Below are positions 35,822 through 48,640 of a DNA stretch of 64,000 bases, piece by piece. Source of the stretch: Rutidosis leptorrhynchoides (taxonomy: Eukaryota > Streptophyta > Magnoliopsida > Asterales > Asteraceae). Location of the stretch: NCBI RefSeq assembly GCF_046630445.1, contig NC_092335.1, positions 543,049,001 to 543,113,000 of the forward strand. The letters are read 5' to 3'. The notes under the pieces were generated by a model. It was not told the DNA's origin, did no database searches, and worked only from the letters and a program-made list of their open reading frames with translations. Position numbers and translations under genes: made by a program. Numbering within the stretch: the stretch's first letter is position 1; each line of letters starts with the position of its first letter.

Positions 35822-37674
35822 TTATTGACGAGGAAGCTGCAATGTTGTATCAAGTTCACGAAAGGAGACACTTAAACGGTTTTGATTTTCATCGCATTTG
35901 TTCTTTATAGACTCCGTTATTTTACTCATGACAAAATCACTATCTGCACATAAATTAGCATAACATGGTTGAAATGTAGCTCTCTTAGATGCAGGCAGCC
36001 TTGTCAGCAATCTTTTGATACCCTTCAACCTTGAAATAATGAGACACGCTTTTGATTTCTTTCGCTCAAACTGCACCCCTAGATTTTCCCAACTCTTTCT
36101 CATCGGCATTTTCTTCCGCTTTTTATGAGCCCGGTTGGTCTCAACACTAGCTTTCTCTTTCTCAAGAAGCATTTGCAATTCGCTCATACGCTTTGGTGCT
36201 ATAATTTCCTGCATGACATCCATCATAGGGTTTACAGGATATATCAAAACACTCTTCATGTATCATCAACAAGTTTCAGAAATTTAGTACAGAGGCTCCT
36301 CCAAATAAATGCATCAAACCAAAAGTCTAAATCTATCACAAATAAAAGCTTTGGGAAATACCTCACGTAAGACCATTGTGAAGGTGGCACTTGGAGAATT
36401 ATCAAGCAAATAGCTTTTGACTTCAATAGACATCGTAGTTACATTCTCCTTTGGAAGGGCCCGCTCAGAAACATTTATCGGATAAATTGCTAGACTCTTT
36501 AAGTTGGAAAAAGGAGAAGGTAGTCGAGATAATAATTCAATGGATGAAGAAAGAAGCTGCAGAAAAATTCATACATAGATTACAACAGTAAATATGATCG
36601 ATGTAATTATTAATTATTAATTTAATGAATTATAATAAGGGGGTGCTTGATTGAAAGGTCATTGGTGGTCATGGTGAACCATAAGTATACCTCAATAATT
36701 TCCAAGCTAAGTGTAAGAGATTTGACAGTGTGGAGCTGCTCAAGCAGACACACGATTTTAGTAGCCGCCTCTGCATTTTGAGCCCTGGAAATATAAAGAT
36801 CCGCCTTCATCAACACAGGAAAACCATCTGTATTAAGCTGCAAAGGACCATAACCTTTACAGACCAAGGATGTAAGATTGGGTGCAGAAACTAGATGTTG
36901 GCAGTCTAGTGCGTAATTTATTATAGTGAAACTCTCGAGATGAGGTGCAACCACATTAACAACCTTCCCGCCCCGATATCCATTTTCAAGTGTGAGATTA
37001 GATAGTTGAGGATGACTGATGGTAAAACCATCCGGACTTGTTGTTTTGTAATGACTTAATGTCATATTCCTCAAGTTTGCACATTTGGAAAAAACACCAA
37101 TGCACTTCTCTGTATAGTCATCACACAAAGTGACATAACTAAGATATAATGTTGTTAAAGCTGGGAGTTCCCAAGTTGATGTCGGGTTAATGTGAACATA
37201 ATCACAATATTTCTTCCGGATCCCACAACATTCTGTTGTCAAAGTGAAGTTTTTGACAGACGGGGAACTAAATACTGAAAGAGGAAAATCAATATCTTTA
37301 TCAAGCAAGCATGTAACAATCATTTGCTGGACATTGTGAGAGACTGCATAGTTCAAAAGTCTTTTTACAAAAACTTGGCTAACCTTTCCACGAAACCTGA
37401 GTTTGAGACAAGACACTTCTACCTCATTATTGCGGCCAGACAGAACATGGGTAACAAATTTGGAAAATATGGGCAAGTTAGCAAAATCATCACTTGAAAA
37501 ATCAAGATAAGGCACTGAAGTCCAGGTATATCTCCATCTAGATGACAATGCACTTGTTTGGACAACAAGTTTCGTGCCAATAAAAGAGAGGATTTTGTGA
37601 ATGAGACCTTCCGGTAAGCTGCTTAGCCTATCATATTCAACTTTCATTTTCTTTTGTTCACATGTAGAGTCCAT
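35822..37674 (-). CDS. F-box/LRR protein, three coding exons
   Basis: Predicted CDS: exon 1 37,674-36,691, exon 2 36,556-36,362, exon 3 36,208-35,822 (521 codons plus stop). Splice sites fit GT-AG: GAG/GTATAC, TGCAG/CTTCTT, GAG/GTATTT, TGCAG/GAAATT, all phase 0. The F-box is near the N-terminus (YDRLSSLPEGLIHKILSFIG, then SSRWRYTWTSVPYLDF), followed by LRR-like repeats (FTLTTECC, LPALTTLYLSYVTL, CANLRNMTLSHY, PQLSNLTLENGY, APHLESFTIINYAL) and exon 2 LLSSSIELLSRLPSPFSNLK. F-box proteins recruit targets to SCF ubiquitin ligases. The lysine/arginine-rich exon 3 replaces a classical FBD domain. The start MDSTCEQKK is chosen because an acceptor-like TTTAG lies 16 bp upstream, ending a 5'-UTR intron. 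Confidence 0.85.
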
Positions 37675-38700
37675 TTCCTCCCCCAATTTACCTAAATACA
37701 AACATGTGATCATACATATATTACATATCGTCTCTTCTAACAGAATATTAGTATCTTTCATCGTTTCTATTGAAAGAAATGTTTACAAGTATAATCATCA
37801 ACTATCATGTTTTCTTTTTCTGAACTTTAAAGTTGAAATGTGATAATACATCAACAAGTACATGTTTAAAAACTTCACATGTAGATTCATACAGGTATTA
37901 CCGCATACAACAATAAGAACATGCTTAAAAACTTCATACGGTTTCATATATTAGTGACCCTGATTATATTAAGATCAAGACAAATATCAATAAACTAGGG
38001 TGAAATAAAAAGCATAAATAACAATAAAAGTAGCTGAGACATCAAGCGTGCTGGTTAACAAATATAGATTTAATTAATTCATTGCATTTTGCATCGATGT
38101 CGGATACTCGGAAACAATAAACACAGTAGATTCTGACATACAACCTATAAAAATGGAACATAAAATCTGGAATAAACTGAGGCATGTACTTAAAATCCAC
38201 AAAATTCTAGAGAAGACGAAAACCATTAATTATATTGATCAATCAAATGCAAGCTTGAAATCTATCAATATAATAGCACAAACAGATAATCCACATCTAC
38301 TGGCAGTTTTAAGTTTCCTGTAAATCCTACCAAATCATGAGCATACATAAATACTAATAATAATAATCGAAATCAAGCTTCAATTTCATAAATAGTTGTT
38401 ATAAAAGTTAAGGCTCTTTGCCATCTACAACAAAGTAAAACAGTAAGACTACCTACAACTACAAGGCTACAATCGAAATCCTTAACAAAAACTCAAAATC
38501 GAAAACCTAGAAAACTCGCTCAGAATTTAAAAGGTTGAAAAAACCCTAACCTGTAAGGCAGAAATGTCAATTTAATCGAGTCTGTTAGCTGGCTTACACT
38601 TGGCGGCAGCAATTCATCACCAGTGATTCGGACGTAAACATAGAAGAAAAAGGTTGGGGGCAATTTGGATTTTCAAATTCATTTTTGTGTATATGTATAT
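37675..38700 (-). promoter_or_regulatory. F-box gene 5' UTR, UTR intron and promoter side
   Basis: On the minus strand TTACAG/GTTAGGG at 38,551/38,550 looks like a donor, and GTATTTAG/G at 37,692/37,691 an acceptor. This gives an 859-bp leader intron and a non-coding first exon upstream of about 38,551. Leader introns are common in F-box/FBD-LRR genes. The transcription start is not determined. Confidence 0.5.
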
Positions 38701-39624
38701 TACGGGAATGAGTAGAACGCATAATCAACATTTTTACAGCAAAACTTTTCAGTATAACATTTACCAATAATCTTCTGTTTTTATTTTTATTTTTGGGATG
38801 TAAAATATTTCTATCGTTTAATACTTTAATCTTCTATTTCTATTTCTATGTCTATGTCTATGTCTACTATATACTAAAAAAACACGGAATTTTTTGTCAT
38901 ACTAAGCTTAATCTCATGTCGTTTAGAAACTATTATTTACGGTTGATTCTCTCTTAACTTTTAATATTAATTACAATTACAATATTGATATTCATATTCA
39001 TATTCATATTCATATTCATACTATCTTCTATATTCATATTCATACTATCTTCTATAGTACTGTATCTAGCTAATGCTTAGGATTTTTTTTCCTTTAATTT
39101 TTAGAAAAAAACATGAATTCAATTAAAAAAACATCATTCACCCAATATATTGTGAACTACCTGACCGTACATAGGACGACAATTGTAATGGATTTACAGG
39201 CTTTAACCATATCCATACAACAAAATCATGAGCCAAAAGAAACATACACAACAGCAAAATCAACATTACGACATTAAAAGTCGTCATTATCCTCTGCTAC
39301 ACCAACGTCTATTGTCTGTCTACCCATTAGATCCCAAAAAAACAGAGCATGTTTAGAGTACTCCCAACCAAGATATACTTCCTTCTCATGACTAGCTGCC
39401 ACATTAGCGTCACATCAGCAATTCCTTTCCAGGACTAAACCCAGGTTTAAACACTTTTAACAGTGACATCTTTCTTCAATATTTTTAATTTTTTATAAAA
39501 TCAAATAATTATAATCTATAAATTTTTATAGGCACAAAAATGTTCGTGAGAGAGTGTGAGAGAGAAAACACAAGAGAGAGAAAACTTCCGGCGTATTTCT
39601 CGAATGAAGGCTTGGCCGGCGACG
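38701..39624. other. Intergenic, simple repeats
   Basis: It holds TCTATG repeats (38,836-38,870), ATTCAT repeats (about 38,990-39,050) and AT-rich DNA. No gene is seen. Confidence 0.55.
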
Positions 39625-39987
39625 ATGAAGGATGTGTAAGTAACTAGAGGGGGGGTGAATAGTTACTTGATACGTTTTTAACACTTTTTCGATTGATCAC
39701 CAAATTTGATTAACTTTGATCAACCAATTCAACTCAAACTTGATGTGTGTAGTGTATATGTTCAAAATGATAAATGGAGTAATGTAAAGAACATAGACAC
39801 AAGGATTTATAGTGGTTCGGGTGGATGTTAACTAATCCACCTTAATCCACTCCCCGATTACACTAATCGGGATTTGTTGCTTCACTAAGCACTTTTCTCC
39901 AAACCCGGTGGAGATCCGATTTACAAGTCTTCAACTTCTTTGGTAGACAATAAACCTAATCTTTCTATCCCTTTGAAAGATCAACTC
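39625..39987 (+). mobile_element. LTR-retrotransposon fragment
   Basis: TGTGTAAGTAACTAGAGGGG followed by GGTGAATAG and, later, TATAGTGGTTCGGGTGGATG is wording I associate with copia-type LTR starts in plants. It is cut by the gypsy element that starts at 39,988. No second copy is in the window. Confidence 0.4.
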
Positions 39988-42475
39988 TGTAACATCCCGC
40001 ATTTTTCCGTTAAATTATTTTAACGCCCGTCTTTTTTTTCTAGATAATATCTTTCGTTATCTAAATTCGTACCTTTCGTTGACTAACGTTCTAAATATTT
40101 CCGTTATTTGGTTATAACATCTCCCGGTTACTCTAGCGTTTTTAAAATATTCGTTTGGTTAATTCACGCACCCGCTTTGAAACTTGAGGGACCGAAGTTG
40201 CCAAGTGGGCAAACTAGTTGACTAGGTCAACTAGTCAACCCACTCTTTCCACCACTCATTCCATTTTCACCTCCTCATCTCTTTCTCTCTTTCTCTACTT
40301 CCATTTTTGAACTCAAACACCCAAATCATTCATTCATCATCCATTTCGAATATAGGAAGCTTACTACAAAACAAATTACATATTCGTGATCCTCTCTTCA
40401 TCCTCTACAATTTGATACCAATTTCATCTCGTTTGGGTAACTTTTCTAAAACTCTAGATTTCATATTCTTAGTGTTTTTTACTTGAAATGGTGTCAATTA
40501 GGGTCTATGGCTCAAGTCTAACATGAATATGTGTTTAGTTTGCTCGATTTGTTGTTTTGAGTAACTAGCATGAACACTTGAAATGGGTGTGCTTAATCTT
40601 TGAATTTTGGATGATTAAATGTTGTTTTAATGTTAAAGTTCATGTATTAAATGTGTTACTAGCATCATTAGCTTCAATTTGATGTGTAGGTTGATTTGGA
40701 AAACATCACTAACATGATTATTGATTTTGTGATTCTTGGTTAGGGTTTGATAGATTTTAAAATGAACTTTTGATGCATTGAATGCTTGTTAATGTTGTTA
40801 GTAAGTGTTTAGTTACAATGTATGTTCAATTACCTCCGAAACGGCATATTATATGTGTGTAGTAAGTTCCCGAATCATGAAATGCGTTTTACGAACTTGA
40901 AACTCTAATGATGAACTTTTAACGAGCATTCAACTTGGATTTGATTATTGTAAATGATGTTTTTGGATTATGAAAGGTGTTTAGTTGTATTCCTCGTTAA
41001 ATTACCTTTCCAACGATATAAGATACGTGTTGTAAGTATTTTCGGTTCATAAAATGTGTTTGAATGAAGTTTGATTCGAGACTTGAACATTTGAAACAGA
41101 CCAGGCACCAGACCACGCCCATTGTCGCGGCGCGGCCACCATATGTCGCGACGCGACATTTGCCTTGTTCAAGGGCTGATCAACTTTGCACTTTTTCGTT
41201 TAATTCCAACTATGCTACGCACCTCCGATTAACATGTAACTTGTTCTAACATGCTTATATATGATTTATTAGCTCAGAAAAATAGTCCGAGATCCGACCC
41301 GAACGTGTTGACTTTTTCGTTGACTTTGACCAAAGTTTGACTTTTAGACAAACTTAACCAAATACTTATGCAATCGTTCTAACGTGCTTTTATACTTGAT
41401 TCTTGCATGAAACTTGACAACGTGATTCACATGCTATACTAATCAAGTCGAAATGAGCCATAGGACTAATTGAGCACATTTCGCCCGACCTTGTGTCGTA
41501 ACCGGTTAATTGATACAACTTACTTGTTTAGGTCAAGGCTAAGCAACTTTCATGCACACGTTTACTTTGTGAAGTACATTTATACTCGTGCACTCGAGGT
41601 GAGATCATAGTCCCATCTTTCAACAACTTTTATACTTTTAAATCATGGGATGAGAAACATATACAGTTTTATACTACATACTTTATACTTTGAACACAAG
41701 AACGAAAACAAACATTCCACAGCGAGTTAGAACAAAAAGCCTCAATTCAATTATCATTAGTTACACTTGCAGGGTGTAAGCGAGAACTTATATTATGTGA
41801 TCACATGGGCTTGACGAGCCTCATTCGGACGGTTCGCTACCGTTTGCGGATGAAATATATTTTCGGGTTTAGTGTATGTTCTAACACTACGTAACATGGT
41901 ACAAAACAGTTAAATCTTGATAATTGGGTGCTCGCGATCATACTTTTGGAATGCAAACGATTCAGATAATCAACGTTATGGAAATACAAAATCTTGTGGT
42001 TCAAAAACATACGTTTACAAATACACCTATGATTTCACCAACGTTTTTCGTTGACAGTTTTCTATATGTTTCTCAGGTTCATGAATGGCTATTTGACACA
42101 TGCTTTCGCGTATACTCATACTTGCTTGGGGTCAAGCATACATGTATACACTTTGATTACTTGCTTGGAGTCAAGCATACATGCATACGCTAGTGATAGC
42201 ACCTTTGGATTCAAACAAATGTTTACATACTTACGCTAATTATAGCAACCGTGATTTTAAACTAATTATGTCGCAAGTTATTTCATTTATACTTTATAAC
42301 TTTTGTAAACTTAAACTTGTTGTCGAATCGTGTGGTAAACTAAACTTTGTAAATCTTGTACGTTTCAAATGAATGCGACATAATTTTGGTCAAACGCGTC
42401 TCATTTAGGGACTATGACCACGTAACGGGACCTAAGTTAACGGCGCCTTCAATGACGATTTTGTCGGGTCGTTAT
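39988..42475 (+). repeat. 5' LTR of the deleted gypsy element
   Basis: It contains a CpG-rich motif pair (GTCGCGGCGCGGC about 41,128 and GTCGCGACGCGAC about 41,145) and near its end the hairpin CAACG-TTTTT-CGTTG (42,039-42,053) followed by TTTCTCAGG. The exact 3' boundary (TTATA) is uncertain. Confidence 0.8.
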
Positions 42476-42478
42476 AGA

Positions 42479-42490
42479 TGGTATCAGAGC
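42479..42490 (+). other. Primer-binding site (initiator Met tRNA)
   Basis: TGGTATCAGAGC directly follows the LTR, as in the 13-kb element. Confidence 0.9.
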
Positions 42491-43573
42491 GTTGGTTGTA
42501 GGGATCTAGGATGTGCATTAGTGTGTCTGACAGAGTCGTTAGGACGCATTAGTGTATCTAGACTACAACCGGATAGGTAGCCTTTGCATTCTGACATGCA
42601 TTTGCTATAGATAGCACTTACTTGACTACTTGTGCATTATACTTGAATCATTCTTAGGTAAACTTCTTAATGGTACCAAGTTTTCATCATACGAATCTGT
42701 AATCTACCACTTTCGGGCAACACACGTAAACTTAAGATTCATACGCGTAAGGACGACGATGAATTCATTAGTCATACTTGTTCGGGAACTCTGTCTCCCA
42801 GATTGTTATTCGCCACCGTTTCAACTTACTATTAGTGTCACACCGGTGTTCCTTACTATCTACCACTTCTTGTTACTACCATCACTACTCTAGGTGAGTA
42901 TCGTCATCACTATTTATCACTACGGTTGCGTACTATTCGTTATCATGATTCGTTACACTTCTCGTACCGGAATACATTATTGTTTGACTTAAACCACATT
43001 GACGTGAACAATCATTTATACACTTCCCTCGGGGAATGCTTCTTTGGAGTTGCACTAATTCTTTTGATTCAATACGAGTCACGTTAGAGACGTCGTTACA
43101 CTTTGTTCATTTTAAAACTTCATGATTATACGAACTTGAATCTATGGAGTGATGTGGGAATGGAGGTATGAGTTAGCGTAATATAACGACACTCGATCAA
43201 CGTGGTTATATTACGGTAAGTCATACCAAAGTTCTAATGACTCGTGATGGTGATTGGACTCGATCAACCTAATCACCACCATGTGCCATGTACATGACTT
43301 CATTTTTCTTGTTTGAATATCCGAAAACTCCGAGAATACTGATAACAACCATACCCGGGACACATCTTCGATTATTTTTGAACCATATTTATGCTTCCGA
43401 ATGAATGACAAATTCTTGCAACTTCAAACGTATGTTACACGTGTATACTATCTTGTTTTAGCACAGTTTTACCAACGAACTACAATATACTTGTTATGCT
43501 CACATCGAGGAGGAAATTTCTCTCTCATTACACTCGCACTTCCGTGTAAGGAAAACCTTTATCTAAATTCTTA

Positions 43574-44590
43574 ATGGAGAGAGAGACTCTTCACCTTATA
43601 CTAGTATTCACCACGGGGGTGAATAGTCCTAACGAACGTTTTCAGAAACCGATAAGAAACTTGTTCCAACAAACGTTTTCAAGTCCTAACCAGCTTGTTC
43701 AAATATATCTTAAAGAAATGTACCTCGTCTCGGATCGAGATTCTCGTTTCACTTCTACATTTTTGGAGTGCCTTACAAAAAGCCTTGGGACCACGTTTAA
43801 ACATGAGTACAACACATCAACCACATCCCGAAGGACCAAACAAACATACGATTCAAACCTTGGAAACCAAAATACGAGTTCGTGTTATCGACTTCAAATT
43901 TACTTGATAAAAAGTACTTGCCTTTAGTCAAATTCTCTTACTACAAAATTTTCTTTCGTGTATTAACGCCGCACCTTTTCGAAACTTTATATGACCGCAA
44001 TTATCGTTCTACAATTTGTTGGGCCAACGTAGGCAACAATCAAACCACCGGAATCGAACTCATTCATGAAATAACTGTTAAGATCGTTCAAATCCAAGAG
44101 AGGCCCAAGACGATCCGTAGTCGCCAAAAGAGCCATGCAAATGTTAGACGTAAACCTCTCGAATTCCAAGTGGGAAACCGCGTAACGTTAAAAGTCGCAC
44201 CTTGAGGAGGTGTAATCCGTTTCGGGAAACGTAGGAAGCTAAATCCGCGATATTTTAACCCTTTTGAAATCTTGGGACGTATTGGACCCGTTGCTTACCG
44301 TTTCGAATTCCCAACTCAAACCAATTCCGTTCATCCTACATTCTGTGTATCAAACTTAAAGACGTGTCTTGCGAAACAAGAACTTGTTATCCTCTTCGAT
44401 GAACTTACTATCGATGATAAACTTCACTTCCTAGGAGAACCGGTTGAAACTATGAATCGTGTAACCAAACTCTGAAACAACGTAAGATCCTGACTGTCAA
44501 AGTTCGTTGAAATGCCCAAGGAAGTACCTTCACTTATTCGTAGAATTGGCAACGCAAGATCTCGAGGAAGAAACAACGACTACTACTTCC
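43574..44590 (+). pseudogene. Gypsy pol remnant: integrase and C-terminal region
   Basis: Plus-strand reading with frame changes shows VSDRDSRFTSTF and an LGTTFKHEYNT-like core of the integrase catalytic domain, LYDRNYRSTICWANVG, ELIHEITVKIVQIQERPKTI, RRKPLEFQVGNRVTLKVAP, then IGPVAYRFEFP, VHPTFCVSNLKTCLAKQELV and LHFLGEPVETMNR. This order matches the integrase C-terminus of plant chromovirus-type gypsy elements. Gag, protease, reverse transcriptase and RNase H are missing. At least three frame changes and stops make it inactive. Confidence 0.9.
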
Positions 44591-44594
44591 AACT

Positions 44595-44631
44595 AAATTT
44601 CGGGACGAAATTTCTTTTAAGGTGTAGGTAA
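44595..44631 (+). other. Polypurine-tract region
   Basis: AAATTTCGGGACGAAATTTC followed by a purine-rich run up to GGTAA and the LTR start TGTAACATC. It is the same block as at 21,178-21,212. Confidence 0.7.
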
Positions 44632-45936
44632 TGTAACATCTCGCATTTTTCCGTTAAATTATTTTAACGCCCGTCTTTTTTTTCTAGATAATATCTTTCG
44701 TTATCTAAATTCGTACCTTTCGTTGACTAACGTTCTAAATATTTCCGTTATTTGGTTATAACATCTCCCGGTTACTCTAGCGTTTTTAAAATATTCGTTT
44801 GGTTAATTCACACACCCGCTTTGAAACTTGAGGGACCGAAGTTGCCAAGTGGGCAAACTAGTTGACTAGGTCAACTAGTCAACCCACTCTTTCCACCACT
44901 CATTCAATTTTCACCTCCTCATCTCTTTCTCTCTTTCTCTACTTCCATTTTTGAACTCAAACACCCAAATCATTCATTCATCATCCATTTCGAATATAGG
45001 AAGCTTGCTACAAAACAAATTACATATTCGTGATCCTCTCTTCATCCTCTACAATTTGATACCAATTTCATCTCATTTGGGTAACTTTTCTAAAACTCTA
45101 GATTTCATATTCTTAGTGTTTTTGACTTGAAATTGTGTTAATTAGGGTCTATGGCTCAAGTCTAACATGAATATGTGTTTAGTTTGCTCGATTTGTTGTT
45201 TTGAGTAACTAGCATGAACACTTGAAATGGGTGTGCTTAATCTTTGAATTTTGGATGATTAAATATTGTTTTAATGTTAAAGTTCATGTATTAAATGTGT
45301 TACTAGCATCATTAGCTTCAATTTGATGTATAGGTTGATTTGGAAAACATCACTAACATGATTATTGATTTTGTGATTCTTGGTTAGGGTTTGATAGATT
45401 TTAAAATGAACTTTTGATGCATTGAATGCTTGTTAATGTTGTTATTAAGTGTTTAGTTGCAATGTATGTTCAATTACCTCCGAAACAGCATATTATATGT
45501 GTGTAGTAAGTTCCCGAATCATGAAATGCGTTTTACGAACTTGAAACTCTAATGATGAACTTTTAACGAGCATTCAACTTGGATTTGATTATTGTAAATG
45601 ATGTTTTTGGATTATGAAAGGTGTTTAGTTGTATTCCACATTAAATTACCTTTCCAACGATATAAGATACGTGTTGTAAGTGTTTTCGGTTCATAAAATG
45701 TGTTTGAATGAAGTTTGATTCGAGATTTGAACATTTGAAACAGACCAGGCACCAGACCACGCCCATTGTCGCGGCGCGGCCACCATATGTCGCGGCGCGA
45801 CATTTTCCTTGTTCAGGGGCTGATCAACTTTGCACTTTTTCATTTAATTCCAACTATGCTACGCACCTCCGATTAACATGTAACTTGTTCTAACATGCTT
45901 ATATATGATTTATTAGCTCAGAAAAATAGTCCGAGA
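44632..45936 (+). repeat. 3' LTR, truncated
   Basis: It matches the first 1.3 kb of the 5' LTR with scattered substitutions. In the second CpG motif GTCGCGGCGCGAC replaces GTCGCGACGCGAC. It ends at a junction with a reversed LTR (spacer CCCTTTCA, 45,937-45,944). Confidence 0.85.
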
Positions 45937-45944
45937 CCCTTTCA

Positions 45945-47537
45945 TGACCCGTCCTAATCCATCTGGACGAATACATTATATTTGGTTACATCGCGAGGTA
46001 CTTGACCTCTATATGTTACATTTTACAAACATTGCATTCGTTTTGAAAAGACAAACTTTCCTTACATCGAAAGTTGACGACATGCATACCATTTTATAAT
46101 ATATCCAACTATAATTGACTTAATAATAATCTTGATGAAATCGACGACTCGAATGCAACGTCTTTTGAAATATGTCATGAATGAATCCAAGTAATATCTT
46201 TAAAATGAGAAAATGCACAGCGGAAGATTTCTTTAATACATGAGAATAAACATGCTTTCAAGTGTCAACCAAAAGGTTGGTGAGTTCATTAGTTTATCAT
46301 AATCAATCATTTTCATAATTTTAATAGACCACAATATTTTATTTAATCAATAATCATACACTCGCAAGTGTTTAAAAATCATTCATATGGATTGAACACC
46401 TGGTAACCGACATTAACATAATGCATATAGAATATCCCCAAAACAGAAATCCATCTGTATAATATAACTCGAAGTACTAAAGCATACCATTTTCCAGTAT
46501 GGGGGAGTTAGGGCCCGTAAATCTACCTTTAGGATTCACGTCAATTAGGGTGTCTGTTCCCTAATTCTTAGGCTACCAAGCTAAAAGGGTGATATTCGAT
46601 TCGATAATCCAACCATAGAATGTAGTTTCAATTACTTGTGTCTATTTCGTAAAACATTTATAAAAGCAACGCATGTATTCTCAGTCCCAAAAATATACAT
46701 TGCAAAAGCATTTAAAAAGGGAGCAAATGAAACTCACAATACTGTATTTTGTAGTAAAAATACATATGACGACATTGCACAACTGAACAATGCAGGGTTG
46801 GTATCGAATTCACGAACCTATATCATTTGCATATTTATTAATATACATAGTTGTAATCGATCAATGTATATAAATTTATTAGTTATATACTTTTTATATT
46901 AATAATATATATGTTTCATATATTTATTTTGTTATATAAAATATTATTTTTCGTTATGATATATGTATTAAATATATTTTTATATATGTATATATTATTT
47001 GTTTGTTAAAAATAGTAATTTTAGTAATACTACGATAAAAATGATCATAATACTTAATATTACCAAATAAGGTATTTTTGTTAATAATTATATTAATGAT
47101 ATTAATAATGATATTTATAATAATAATTGTAAAATATAAATTTTTCGGTTAATGATACTTATAATAATGATTTTAGTGATTACATATTAATAACACTCAT
47201 TATAATATAAATAATCAAACTTATAATGATAATAATAATAATAATGATCATGATACTTATAATGATAATTGTATTACTAATAATAATTATAATACTAGCA
47301 ATAATACTAACAATAATGCTATCATTCATAAAATGATACACGTATTAATTTTTAATGATAGAAATATTAATGATAATAATAATAATCATAACCCTAATAA
47401 TGATATTAATACTATATTAATAATAATAACAATAACGATACTTATTAATAATAATGATAATATTATCCCTAATGTTTATATATATAATTATGATATTAGT
47501 AGTAGTAATAATTATAATACTTAACAATAACAATAAC

Positions 47538-47584
<47 letters not shown>

Positions 47585-48609
47585 TAATAATAATAATGAT
47601 AATAATAAAAAATTTGTTTATTGAAAAACTACCTTAAAAGGCCCAAAAAAATAGTTGCCACCAATAGGGATCAAACCCGAGACCTCACGAATACCCGAAC
47701 ATCCCATTTACCACTCCTCCGTCCCTTTATTTCTGTAATTATCCCTGAATTAAATTTATTTAAATAGTTTCTGTTTCCCTTCTTCTTCATTTAATTAACC
47801 CAAGTCGACCAGAACTCAATTATTACTTATTGTTAAATTATTTATTTAGCTTTAGGAAAAAAAAAATACAGAAACAATCTAACATGATTCGTTGTTTGAC
47901 AGAATAATTTAAAAAAATTTTGTTTGCAATATCTGTTGTTTTAAAAGAAAAAGAAAAACGAAGAACACTACAATTACACTTCGAATTCTAGGTTGTTTTA
48001 AGCAAAAATTATAACATGAATTAAGTTTAAAATAGTTCCTAGAAACTCTAAGACCCATCAATTAATCATAAAACATAAGAACAAACACGAATTTTACCAT
48101 GAACAAAACCGTTGACTTTTGACTTGAAAACTTTGACTCGAAAATTGAATCTCGTTAGGATGAATTTGAAACTGAGATTTTGTAGATAGTTGTAGTAAGA
48201 GGATCCTAGCAAGATGGTATTATTACATTTTTAATTTGGATTTGAATTAAAGGTTTTGGATCGTTGATAGAAGAACAGAGGACGATTTAGTTATTTTAAA
48301 TTTTTCCTTCTTTTTAATTCGACTTGCAGTGTGTGTTTATACATAAAGTGATAGGTAATTGCTGTAGAAACATGAAGTGATTACTTGAGGTCGATTGGTA
48401 ACAGAAATCAGACAATAAGGACGTGAAATCCACTCAGGAGGATTTATTCCGATAAAGAAATAGATAAAAAAATACAGATAGTGATTGAAGGAAATTCGTA
48501 CAATTAGATGATATTGATAGCTAACACATCCCTGTTTCTATCTAATTATATCTGTATCAATATAGTTTCGTAAATAATGTACAATTAATAATTTAGTAAT
48601 AATAATGGA

Positions 48610-48640
<31 letters not shown>
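45945..48640 (-). mobile_element. Reversed Ty3-gypsy LTR fragment (3' arm and centre)
   Basis: The left edge TGACCCGTCCTAATCC is the inverse of the end of the solo LTR at 57,945. It keeps GCGAGGTACTTGACCTC (about 45,990), the hairpin CAACC-AAAA-GGTTG (46,266-46,279), AATTCACGAAC (46,807-46,817), ATT microsatellites and the tRNA-like module (47,655-47,725). It stops in an ATT repeat at about 48,640, without its 5' arm, against the F-box ORF. The breakpoint inside a microsatellite suggests recombination there. Confidence 0.75.
47655..47725 (-). other. tRNA-like (box B) module, reversed
   Basis: On the minus strand it reads GGGTTTGATCCCT, a box B variant, preceded by GTGGTAAATGGGATG and followed by an ATT repeat. 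The arrangement matches the plus-strand copies. Confidence 0.45.

Larger units (their letters stand above)
39988..45936 (+). mobile_element. Internally deleted Ty3-gypsy element, 3' LTR truncated
   Basis: The 5' LTR is 39,988 to about 42,475 (TGTAACATCCCGC...). The primer-binding site is at 42,479-42,490, the internal region about 42,476-44,631 and the 3' LTR 44,632-45,936. The 3' LTR stops at CCGAGA where the 5' LTR continues, next to a reversed LTR fragment. The two LTRs differ at many sites over 1.3 kb, so this insertion is clearly older than the one at 13 kb. The internal part keeps only integrase and the pol C-terminus. Confidence 0.85.

Noticed and set aside
38860-39070. Helitron 5' end (CTACTATATACTAAAA) with a CTAG nearby
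   Set aside because: No terminal hairpin before the CTAG, and the words lie in low-complexity repeats.
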